A program made the translations under genes and the position numbers. From Chitinophagales bacterium (lineage in GTDB: Bacteria; Bacteroidota; Bacteroidia; Chitinophagales; Chitinophagaceae): 10,533 nucleotides of DNA. Under the pieces are notes generated by a model. The model worked only from the letters and a program-made list of their open reading frames with translations, did not search any database and was not told the DNA's origin. Positions within the stretch are counted from its first letter, which is position 1; each line of letters begins with the position of its first letter. The stretch covers positions 1-10,533 of the forward strand of contig JAATGW010000407.1 in the NCBI GenBank assembly GCA_015654495.1. The letters are read 5' to 3'. Shown here one piece after another: positions 1 through 7,057 of this stretch.

Positions 1-76
1 AGATAGCCGATAGTGATACAAATGATAATTTACGGTTAACATAGCTCTGGAAATGAATTGAAAAAAAGGAAGGATT

Positions 77-997
77 ATGAAAAAGAAGAAACTAATTGCG
101 GTGACAGGTAGGAAGGGCATTTCGGGTGTTGTAGCGAAGACTTTACAGCAAAATGGCAGGTTTGATATTAGAATCGTATGTTCTGAGCCGGTTGAAGACC
201 TGAATGCAAATATTGGTTTTGCAGTAAGTGAGGTAGCAATAGTAAACGAATGGAATACTGAAAATCTGGCAACTGCTTTTGAAGGAGCAGATGCAGTATT
301 TGGGTCAACAAGTGACGGAGAATATGGCGCGGAAGAGTTTCAACGTGGCAAGTGCATTATTGATGCAGCAAGAAAAGCAAAGACTGCTCACCTTGTTCTT
401 GAAACTCAACCTGGATACCATGCAATAAGCAATGGTGTTTTCAGGGTCCCCTCATTTGATATGAAAGCCGCGCTGGAACAGTATTGCAGATTGGCAGGTT
501 TACCTGCCACTTATGTGCAGCCTGCTTTCTATTATGAAAATTTTCTCAGCAAAGAAACATTCAGGATCAGCGAAACCGGCGAATTGTATTTCGGTTTCCC
601 TCAGGGAAGAACAGCCCTTTCAATGGCTTCTGTCAATGATGCAGGTCCCCTGGTTGAAATGATCTTTCGGTTTCCAAAGCAATATATTGGCCGTACGGTT
701 GGGATTGTCGGCGACGAGCAGTCTTGTACAACTTATGGTTCTATCCTTTCAGAAATGCTTAAGAAAAGCATTTGCTACCGGAACATGTCCAATGCAGAAT
801 TTGTGAGTATCGGCGGAACTGTTGAACATGCTGATATGTTTGATGTGCAGCGAATATTTATTCGTTCAAGGCAAAGAGACCTCATTGAGAGTTATGGTCT
901 GAATCCGGGAATGCAGCCATTCAGGCGTTGGGTAAAACGAAATAAAACTGCCTTGCTTCAGGTGATTGACAGTCTGGGTACTTCGGCTATATCGTGA
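77..997 (+). CDS. NmrA-like atypical short-chain dehydrogenase family protein (NAD(P)-binding)
   Basis: A 306-residue protein with an N-terminal Rossmann fold. The dinucleotide-binding motif GxxGxxG is intact at about residues 11-17 (GRKGISG, in place of the commoner GATGxxG). Further family hallmarks follow: a DAVF strand near residue 72, a GKCIIDAARKAK helix near residues 90-102, the segment VPSFDMK (about 124-130), corresponding to the VPHFDSK region of NmrA proteins, and LPATYVQPAFYYENF (about 142-156). The length is normal for the family. NmrA/HSCARG proteins are cytoplasmic and often act as NAD(P)H redox sensors or reductases; the substrate here cannot be told from sequence. The start is supported by AGGAAGGA at 67-74, although its spacing to ATG is short. 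It is 185 bp from the next gene, with a possible terminator between, so it is probably transcribed alone. Family is confident, function is not. Confidence 0.85.
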   Translation: MKKKKLIAVTGRKGISGVVAKTLQQNGRFDIRIVCSEPVEDLNANIGFAVSEVAIVNEWNTENLATAFEGADAVFGSTSDGEYGAEEFQRGKCIIDAARKAKTAHLVLETQPGYHAISNGVFRVPSFDMKAALEQYCRLAGLPATYVQPAFYYENFLSKETFRISETGELYFGFPQGRTALSMASVNDAGPLVEMIFRFPKQYIGRTVGIVGDEQSCTTYGSILSEMLKKSICYRNMSNAEFVSIGGTVEHADMFDVQRIFIRSRQRDLIESYGLNPGMQPFRRWVKRNKTALLQVIDSLGTSAIS

Positions 998-1031
998 AAT
1001 GGCGTATGGCTTGTAGTTGTTTAATAGCTTT

Positions 1032-1060
1032 CCGGATACAAGGATCATCCGGTATGTTTT
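1032..1060 (+). terminator. Possible weak hairpin terminator after the NmrA-like gene
   Basis: CCGGAT at 1032-1037 pairs perfectly with ATCCGG at 1047-1052 around a 9-nt loop, followed by TATGTTTTGG. It lies 34 nt after the stop codon. The stem is only 6 bp and the T-run is short and interrupted, so this is a tentative call. Confidence 0.3.
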
Positions 1061-1182
1061 GGCTTTTGAACAGCAGGATTTGTCCTCCAATATCGATAAA
1101 GTGGTGGGCTATTGATGTATGAATTGAGTAAAACCGCGTATGAACTGTATTTTCGGCTGCATAGGCTGGACCGCCTAACCGT

Positions 1183-4100
1183 ATGGGATCGTTAATTTTG
1201 ATGATCAGAAATTTGGCTCGTTCTATAAGAGTATTCTGCACTGTTTTGGTATTGCTGATAACAGTGAAAAGCCTGGCGCAAAAGCCGGGCAATTTTTCAT
1301 TTTCCCATATCACGTCGGCTAACGGTTTGCTTAATAATAATATCCATTCTGTTGTTCAGGATGAAAACGGATATATCTGGTTTGGTACGTTTGGGGGGCT
1401 GCAGCGCTATGATGGCATTCGCTTCAAAACATTCAGATCCATTAAAGAGGATAGCAGTTCTCTTCCTTCAAACATGATTTCCCAGTTACTGATGAACGAC
1501 AGGAATGAATTATGGATTTTATTCAGTGACACCCGCGTTGGTAAATTCAGTACAAGCAAATTTAGTTTCACAGAATCTTCAGTAAAACCTGTACATGAAA
1601 TTTCAAAAAAGACTCCTGTATCGAGGCTTACAAAAGATGATTCCGGAAATCTTTTCCTTTTATTGGGCGGGGGTGAAATTTTAATGCTGGACACGCTCAC
1701 CAACACCTTTTCCTCTGCAGCAACCCGATTCAGACTCAGGCCCGGGGAAAATCCTGCGGATTTCAAACACCAAAGAGGCACACCCTACTACTGGATCGCA
1801 TTGCAAGGCGGTGATATGGTGGTATATAACAGAACAACCGGAAAAATGAATTACCGGGGCGATCATGAACCAGGCCTCGAGATTCTTGATGAAAAAGTTG
1901 ATGGCATGCACCCTGCCAATATTTTCTTTGATAAAAAAAACAGGATATGGTTTGACAGCTGGGGGCCTGGTTATCCGTATCTGTTCTGTTACGATCTGAA
2001 GCAAAAAAAATGGATACTTAACAAATACAGTTTCTTCAATGCGCTGAAATCTTATTATGAACTAAAGGGATTTTTTGAGCAAAGTGATAGTTCTGTTTGG
2101 GTGCGTGGTACAAGGGTTTTCGCACGCTATGATGACAAAACCAACGAGTTTGTAAATGTTGAAAACGGCTATAAAAATGAACGCAGCATCACGTATGATG
2201 CTATCCAGTGTTTGTTTGAAGATAAACAGAAAAATATCTGGGTGGGGACTGAAAGCGGGGGTGTACACAGGTTCAATCCGGGTAATGAATATTTTCTGAA
2301 CATCACACATGTCAACCGCATCTCAGGTAAGAATGGCGCCGGCAGTATAATGTCGTTTATGCCTGTACGTGGGGGATCCATTATTGCGGGTGCCTGGGGC
2401 GACGGTTTATACGAGTACGACAGGGATTTTAATGAAATTCCATTGAGTATTAAAAATATTGACTTCAGGAATCCGCCTTCTGTATGGAGTATGTCGCCTT
2501 CTGTCGAACCTGGTTATTTCTGGATGAGTGCCCAGCCCGGCATTTATAAAGTCAATGAAAACGACAGGACATATAAATACTACCGTCCGAATCCGGTTGC
2601 TAATTCCACGATCAGGCAAATTGTGGAAGACAAGCGTGGAAACCTTTGGCTTGGCATCCAGCATGGGGGAGTATTCAAATGGACGGCACAGGGCCAAAGG
2701 GATAAAAAGATAGATAGTGTAAAAAGAGTAGCAGCCATTCCCAAAGAATTGGTGAATCAGATTTACCTCGATTCGAGCGACCGGATTTGGGTAGGTACAA
2801 GTTCTAAAGGAGTTTATGTTATTGACACAAATACAGACAGCCTGATTACACATTTTTGCCAGGATGCGGATGACTGGAAAAAACTTCCTGAGCCGGGAGT
2901 GTCATCTGTACTACAATATGACAAGAATACTTTTCTTATTACGACAGCTACTTATATCCTTTTGTACAAAACGGATCAGGATAAATTAATCGAAGTCCAC
3001 AATTTTCATGATCTGTCGGTTTTTATAACAGCTACTGCAAAAGACCGCTCCGGTTATATATGGATCTCCACTACCGGTGGGCTCTTCCGATACAATATCC
3101 TGAACGATATGTTTGTCTGGTTTACAAAAAAAGATGGAATCGACAATGAGAATTTTACCTTATCAGCTTCGCGGGTTTTGCCGGATGGCAGGTTGATGTT
3201 TGGAAGCAGCGATCAGTTTGTGGTTTTTGATCCTTCCAGGATTGATATCAATAATTCATTTCCTGAAATCAGAATAACGGATATCAAACTACACAACAAA
3301 TCCCTGCTGGTGGATTCATTGGTGAAGCTTCGCAATGTTGAGTTTGCACACCATAATAACTCGATGGTTTTTGAGTTTTCTTCCCTTACCTACGGAACTG
3401 CTTATATCGATGTAAAATACAAGCTGGAGGGAATGGATCAGGAATGGCAAATGGCCGATGATCATTACCAGGCAACTTATTCCTACCTGCCCCCGGGATC
3501 ATATTCATTTCTTGTAAAAAGCGAAAATGCAGAGGGTGCTTCCGATAATTCAGTCACCCGTTTTGATTTTACAATACAAAGACCATTTTACCAGTCCTGG
3601 TGGTTTTATAGTCTCATTGTATTACTCTGCGCCTTGCTGCTTTACTGGTATGATCGTGAACGGATGAAAAGAAAGGCGGCTATACAACAGATGCGAAGTT
3701 CAATCGCAGATCATCTTCATGAAGAAGTTACCAAAACACTCAACAATATTACCATACTCAGCGAAATTGCCCGACTGAAGGCTGACAAGGATCTTGAAAA
3801 ATCCAAAGAATATATTGATCAGATCAACGACAAGAGCAGGCAGATGATGTACAATATGGAAGACATGTTGTGGAGTATCGATCCTGAGAACGACAGCATG
3901 GAGAAAATGCTCTTGCGTATGCAGGAATTTGCAGAGGGCTATGAAAAGGAATATGACCTTCCGATTGAATTACAGATGGATCCAGGGCTGAACAAAATCA
4001 GGTTGGACATGCTGCAGCGCCAGGAACTGTTTTTTATTTTCAAAGATGCCATGAATTGTATGGTGCATAGTTTCAAAGCAAAAAAAGTCAGCATAAGCCT

Positions 4101-4290
4101 TGACCTGGAAGGGAAGATTTTACTTATGAAAATGCAGGCTCTGAAGAACCCGGACGAATCCCTGTTAGAATATAATTGTTCGCACCTGAAAGATATTTAT
4201 AAGCGCGCTGCGAACCTGAGAGCGAGAGTCGAATTTGTTCCTGATAACAGATTTATTTCGATGCTTTTGCAGGTTGATGTACACGATTAA
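1183..4290 (+). CDS. Two-component-propeller / Y_Y_Y membrane sensor with degenerate histidine-kinase domain (pseudokinase)
   Basis: A large sensor of about 1035 residues. The N-terminal signal sequence has basic residues, a hydrophobic stretch at about 17-28 and an SLAQ end near 30-33. Periplasmic Reg_prop propeller repeats run from about 60 to 685, with blades such as GYIWFGTFGGL, KNIWVGTESGGV, GNLWLGIQHGGV, DRIWVGTSSKGV and GYIWISTTGGL. A Y_Y_Y domain (about 700-800) and one membrane helix (about 805-824) follow. The cytoplasmic part resembles HisKA_3 kinases, with the phospho-acceptor His in HLHEEV (H846). The ATPase part is degenerate. The N-box reads KDAMNCMVHS, with Cys959 at the catalytic Asn position. 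The DNGxG G1 box reads ALKNP (about 986-990), and the GLGLKN G2 box reads SHLKDI. ATP hydrolysis or autophosphorylation is therefore doubtful. It is the first of four co-directional genes, 40 nt before the next. An in-frame ATG at 1201 (residue 7) gives a more compact signal peptide and may be the true start. Confidence 0.9.
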   Translation: MGSLILMIRNLARSIRVFCTVLVLLITVKSLAQKPGNFSFSHITSANGLLNNNIHSVVQDENGYIWFGTFGGLQRYDGIRFKTFRSIKEDSSSLPSNMISQLLMNDRNELWILFSDTRVGKFSTSKFSFTESSVKPVHEISKKTPVSRLTKDDSGNLFLLLGGGEILMLDTLTNTFSSAATRFRLRPGENPADFKHQRGTPYYWIALQGGDMVVYNRTTGKMNYRGDHEPGLEILDEKVDGMHPANIFFDKKNRIWFDSWGPGYPYLFCYDLKQKKWILNKYSFFNALKSYYELKGFFEQSDSSVWVRGTRVFARYDDKTNEFVNVENGYKNERSITYDAIQCLFEDKQKNIWVGTESGGVHRFNPGNEYFLNITHVNRISGKNGAGSIMSFMPVRGGSIIAGAWGDGLYEYDRDFNEIPLSIKNIDFRNPPSVWSMSPSVEPGYFWMSAQPGIYKVNENDRTYKYYRPNPVANSTIRQIVEDKRGNLWLGIQHGGVFKWTAQGQRDKKIDSVKRVAAIPKELVNQIYLDSSDRIWVGTSSKGVYVIDTNTDSLITHFCQDADDWKKLPEPGVSSVLQYDKNTFLITTATYILLYKTDQDKLIEVHNFHDLSVFITATAKDRSGYIWISTTGGLFRYNILNDMFVWFTKKDGIDNENFTLSASRVLPDGRLMFGSSDQFVVFDPSRIDINNSFPEIRITDIKLHNKSLLVDSLVKLRNVEFAHHNNSMVFEFSSLTYGTAYIDVKYKLEGMDQEWQMADDHYQATYSYLPPGSYSFLVKSENAEGASDNSVTRFDFTIQRPFYQSWWFYSLIVLLCALLLYWYDRERMKRKAAIQQMRSSIADHLHEEVTKTLNNITILSEIARLKADKDLEKSKEYIDQINDKSRQMMYNMEDMLWSIDPENDSMEKMLLRMQEFAEGYEKEYDLPIELQMDPGLNKIRLDMLQRQELFFIFKDAMNCMVHSFKAKKVSISLDLEGKILLMKMQALKNPDESLLEYNCSHLKDIYKRAANLRARVEFVPDNRFISMLLQVDVHD

Positions 4291-4330
4291 ATGGTTTAAT
4301 CAGAAAAAGAAATGAGGATAATCTTATAAA

Positions 4331-5389
4331 ATGCCGCTGGTACTTCCAAAATACAACAGTAAGGACCACCTTGTTCTTGCCATCATTATTGTACCTTATA
4401 CAATTCTGCTCAACAGCGTAATACTCGGACCTTCTTATTTTATTCTTTCCGGGTTTTTTGTAAAGGCAACCTTGATAACTGCGGTTCTTTTCTCAGTGAA
4501 TTTTGCGATCTGTAGTGCTGTAGGTGTTCTTCTAAAAAACAGATTCAGCAATGAATTGCAGGATAATGTGCGCATGACAGCGATGATCATCATATTTCTG
4601 CTGATTTCAGGGCTCTATCTTTTTTTATTGTTTCATCTTTTCATTATTACAAACCTTATTGAAAACCAGGATATCGGGGATGCTTTTATATGGGCTTTCA
4701 TTGGTCAGGCAATCATTAATATCTTCCTTACATTTCTTATGGAAGGCATCTCAAGATTTGAAAAATGGAAGCTGAAGCTGGATGAAACCCATCAGCTTCA
4801 GCATTATTATCAGCAGGGTCAGATGCAGGGCCTGAAAAGTCAGGTGAATCCGCATTTTCTTTTTAACAGTCTCAATTCTCTTTCAAGTCTTATTTCTGAA
4901 AATGAAGATGAAGCTGAAGAATTTCTTAATGAGATGAGCAAAGTGTACAGATACATGCTTCGAAATGATGGGGATCACCTGGTGCCTTTAATAGATGAGA
5001 TGGAATTTCTACGATCCTACTTTCATTTGTTGAAGGCAAGATACGGCGATAGCATCTGTTTGGAGATTTCAATACCGGACGAACTGCTTATAAAAACAAT
5101 TCCACCGCTGGCACTCCAGACCATTGTTGAAAATGCATACAGCCTTAATGCCTTTAGTAAAAAAGAACCCCTTGTATTCAGGATTTACTCAGAGAACAAT
5201 GATATCCTTTTTATCAGCAATACGGTAAAGCCCAAAATGCTTACTGAAAATCTTGACTTTGATTCCGGATTGGATCTGCTGGTAAAGAAATATAAGGCCT
5301 TTGGTCAGCAGGAACTTCAAATCAGGGATGAAGGAGCAATCAGAATAATATCAATTCCATTAATCACATCAAAAAAGGAGGTGCTATGA
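4331..5389 (+). CDS. LytS/YehU-type sensor histidine kinase A, partly degenerate ATP site
   Basis: A 352-residue membrane kinase. About four hydrophobic helices (roughly 13-33, 36-66, 82-108 and 118-138) form the N-terminal half, followed by a helical linker and a His_kinase (PF06580-type) domain. The phospho-acceptor motif QVNPHFLFNSLNSL is intact (H175). The N-box keeps VENA (N268), but the usual K-H that follows is S-L (VENAYSLN). The G1-like segment reads SNTVKPK where the family has NNLQPK. The lid reads DFDSGLDLLVKKY, keeping only a GL. It is thus a likely weak or impaired kinase. It aligns closely with the next gene, with His and N-box Asn at identical residue numbers, so the two look like tandem duplicates. 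Its stop codon overlaps the next start by 4 bp (ATGA), implying translational coupling. The start ATG has only an A-rich leader and no clear Shine-Dalgarno site, which is ordinary in Bacteroidota. Confidence 0.9.
   Translation: MPLVLPKYNSKDHLVLAIIIVPYTILLNSVILGPSYFILSGFFVKATLITAVLFSVNFAICSAVGVLLKNRFSNELQDNVRMTAMIIIFLLISGLYLFLLFHLFIITNLIENQDIGDAFIWAFIGQAIINIFLTFLMEGISRFEKWKLKLDETHQLQHYYQQGQMQGLKSQVNPHFLFNSLNSLSSLISENEDEAEEFLNEMSKVYRYMLRNDGDHLVPLIDEMEFLRSYFHLLKARYGDSICLEISIPDELLIKTIPPLALQTIVENAYSLNAFSKKEPLVFRIYSENNDILFISNTVKPKMLTENLDFDSGLDLLVKKYKAFGQQELQIRDEGAIRIISIPLITSKKEVL
5375..5383 (+). promoter_or_regulatory. Strong Shine-Dalgarno site (AAGGAGGTG) for LytS kinase B
   Basis: AAGGAGGTG is a near-complete anti-16S match, embedded in the last codons of kinase A. 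The GGAGG core is 4 nt from the ATG at 5386 and 7 nt from the ATG at 5389. The better spacing favours the second ATG, which would shorten kinase B by one residue. It is notable because the other genes in this locus have no such site. Confidence 0.7.
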
Positions 5390-6489
5390 TGAAGGAATGG
5401 TCAAAGCCAACACGCCTCCAGATCTATTCATTTGTATACGCAATGCCGGTTGTGGCATTTCTGGCAAATTATATTCTGTATGATGAAAGGATTTTTCGGG
5501 ATATCAATGTCTGGCTGATTTCATACCCGCTGATAATTATTTTGTGCCTTGGCTTCTGGCGCGTTCATCTTATTATCGGGAACTGGATAAAATACCGTTA
5601 TCCGAAACTGGAGCAAACCAGGATAAGAATCCTGATCTGCTCACTTTGTATTATTCCGGTTATGTCGGCATCAGTTCTGCTGATCAATTATTTTTATGAT
5701 TTTCTGCATATCCTTGGCTATGAACTAAACCAGACGGATCTCAAGCAAGGATTATTTGTCGGATTTTCTATCATTCTTGTTTTTGAAACATTGTATGAAG
5801 CTGACTATGCGCTTGGCAAATACAAGGAAACAGTAGAGGATAAGCGGGTGATGCAGGAACTATCCGTGTTTCAGGAATTTGATGCACTCAAAAGCCAGGT
5901 AAATCCGCATTTTCTGTTCAATTGTTTTAACACACTATCCTCTCTTATCAGTGAGGACAAAGAAAAAGCGGAACATTTTCTGAATGAACTGAGTAAAGTG
6001 TACAGGTATCTTTTGAGGAATAATCAGAACGAACTCAGTACCGTGCAGGATGAAATAAAATTTATTGAATCCTATTTCCGCCTGCTGCAAACCCGGCATG
6101 GCGAGGCAGTACAGCTAAATATGGAGATAGATAAAATGTATACACCTTACCTGCTTCCATCACTCACTCTTCAATTGCTGGTGGAAAATGCAGTGAAGCA
6201 CAATGCCCTCTCTAAAAACAAACCATTGGTGATTGATATTTTTACAACAGCGGGGAACCGGCTCGTTGTAAATAATAATCTTCAGCGGCGGACCGTAAAA
6301 GCGCAGGGTAATAAAATCGGATTGGAAAATATAAAAGCCAAATATGAATTATTACACCAGGATGGCTTTCATGTGATTGAAGACGAAAAAAATTTTACCG
6401 TAGTACTGCCTTTGATCTGGAATAGTAATAATGAGACTTCTGCATCCAGAACACTGAATGCAGGTACTAAAAATAAACTCACCTCCTAA
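5386..6489 (+). CDS. LytS/YehU-type sensor histidine kinase B, intact catalytic motifs
   Basis: A 367-residue membrane kinase with about four hydrophobic segments (roughly 14-32, 44-65, 81-104 and 121-136). A linker helix and a His_kinase plus HATPase domain follow. All expected motifs are present. The phospho-acceptor is in QVNPHFLFN (H175). The N-box VENAVKHN has N268 and H272. The G1-like segment is VNNNLQRR (about 295-302) and the G2 lid is GNKIGLENIKAKY (about 308-320). It should autophosphorylate and pass phosphate to an Asp receiver; the regulator starting 4 nt after its stop codon is the obvious partner. It overlaps kinase A by 4 bp, and a strong Shine-Dalgarno site precedes it. The extracytoplasmic portion is small, so the stimulus is probably sensed in the membrane or through a partner such as the propeller protein upstream (inference). 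The C-terminal tail of about 25 residues after the catalytic core looks disordered. Confidence 0.93.
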   Translation: MMKEWSKPTRLQIYSFVYAMPVVAFLANYILYDERIFRDINVWLISYPLIIILCLGFWRVHLIIGNWIKYRYPKLEQTRIRILICSLCIIPVMSASVLLINYFYDFLHILGYELNQTDLKQGLFVGFSIILVFETLYEADYALGKYKETVEDKRVMQELSVFQEFDALKSQVNPHFLFNCFNTLSSLISEDKEKAEHFLNELSKVYRYLLRNNQNELSTVQDEIKFIESYFRLLQTRHGEAVQLNMEIDKMYTPYLLPSLTLQLLVENAVKHNALSKNKPLVIDIFTTAGNRLVVNNNLQRRTVKAQGNKIGLENIKAKYELLHQDGFHVIEDEKNFTVVLPLIWNSNNETSASRTLNAGTKNKLTS

Positions 6490-6493
6490 GCTT

Positions 6494-6865
6494 ATGAGAA
6501 TTTTAATTGTTGAGGATGAAGAACTGGCTGTTAAAAAATTAACAAGGATGCTTTTAAGTATCGATCCCGGGCTGGAAATTGCAGCAGTAACCGATAGTAT
6601 TGTATCGACCACTGGCTGGTTGAAAAACAATGAACATCCTGATCTGATCCTGATGGATATTGAACTATCAGATGGGCAAAGTTTTGAGATTTTCAGAAGG
6701 GTTGAAATCAAATGTCCGGTAGTGTTCACAACATCTTATGATGAAACAGCGGTAAAATCTTTCAATCTTGGCGAAAAAGAATACCTCCTTAAACCTATTC
6801 AGAAAGATGAGCTGGCTTTTTTCCTGAAAAAATACTCGTCTTCGACCCAGGTATCAGATACCTGA
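6494..6865 (+). CDS. Response regulator, receiver domain only (LytR/AlgR-type REC without LytTR)
   Basis: A single CheY-like receiver of 123 residues, taking the start as MRILIVEDEE. The acidic pocket is E7/D8/E9, the phosphorylation site is D55 in LILMDIELSDG, the switch Thr is T80 in VVFTTSYDE, and K100-P101 is in YLLKPI. The wording FTTSYDE...YLLKPI is that of receivers normally joined to a LytTR DNA-binding domain. Here the protein ends about 15 residues after LLKPIQKDEL, and no LytTR-like coding appears in any forward frame before the next gene at 7058. An upstream in-frame ATG at 6458 would add 12 residues and overlap kinase B; the start at 6494, 4 nt after the kinase stop, fits the family better. 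It probably receives phosphate from kinase B. Its output must act by protein contact or through a partner elsewhere. Confidence 0.9.
   Translation: MRILIVEDEELAVKKLTRMLLSIDPGLEIAAVTDSIVSTTGWLKNNEHPDLILMDIELSDGQSFEIFRRVEIKCPVVFTTSYDETAVKSFNLGEKEYLLKPIQKDELAFFLKKYSSSTQVSDT
6848..6864. repeat. 17-bp perfect palindrome over the response-regulator stop codon
   Basis: CAGGTATCAGATACCTG has two perfect 8-bp arms around a single central A. It covers the last codons and the first two bases of the TGA stop. No T-run follows directly, so it is not a standard intrinsic terminator. It could be a dimeric-protein binding site or chance; its role is unknown. Confidence 0.6.
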
Positions 6866-6995
6866 AGATGACCGATACCAGCGAAAGCTCCGGTTTTACG
6901 TGCAAATGCCAACTGTTATTTTCACCTGTACAAGGTTATTTTTCTCCCTTATTTTTCAATTCATCCCCAATTAATACAGTTCATTCAGCAAGCTC

Positions 6996-7026
6996 TTTAC
7001 CTGCGAACAATGTTGATGCAACTTTG
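6996..7026 (+). promoter_or_regulatory. Possible Bacteroidota-type promoter upstream of the 7058 gene
   Basis: TTTA at 6996-6999 is followed after 19 nt by CAACTTTG at 7019-7026. This is one mismatch from the TAnnTTTG -7 element and one from the TTTG -33 element known for this phylum. The expected start of transcription would be some 25 nt before the ATG at 7058. The evidence is weak pattern matching only. Confidence 0.25.
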
Positions 7027-7057
7027 AGTCATCAACAGAAAAATAACAGACAGGTAT

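Noticed and set aside
32..42. ACGGTTAACAT, repeated exactly at 8221-8231
   Set aside because: Several 11-bp exact repeats are expected by chance in a 10-kb window, and the flanks do not match.
1193..1200. TAATTTTG, an exact match to the TAnnTTTG -7 promoter element
   Set aside because: It ends one base before the ATG at 1201 and lies inside the longer version of the sensor gene. A transcript from it would start after both candidate ATGs. It is probably chance.
987..1313. Reverse-strand 108-codon frame across the gap before the propeller sensor, with fairly protein-like composition
   Set aside because: It overlaps the signal-peptide region of the sensor, matches no family I recognise, and has no evident start signal. 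It could be a relic, but I cannot support it.
6924..6945. Short hairpin ACCT...AGGT followed by TATTTTTC as a terminator of the signalling operon
   Set aside because: The stem is only 4 bp and not GC-rich enough; there is no convincing terminator in this gap.
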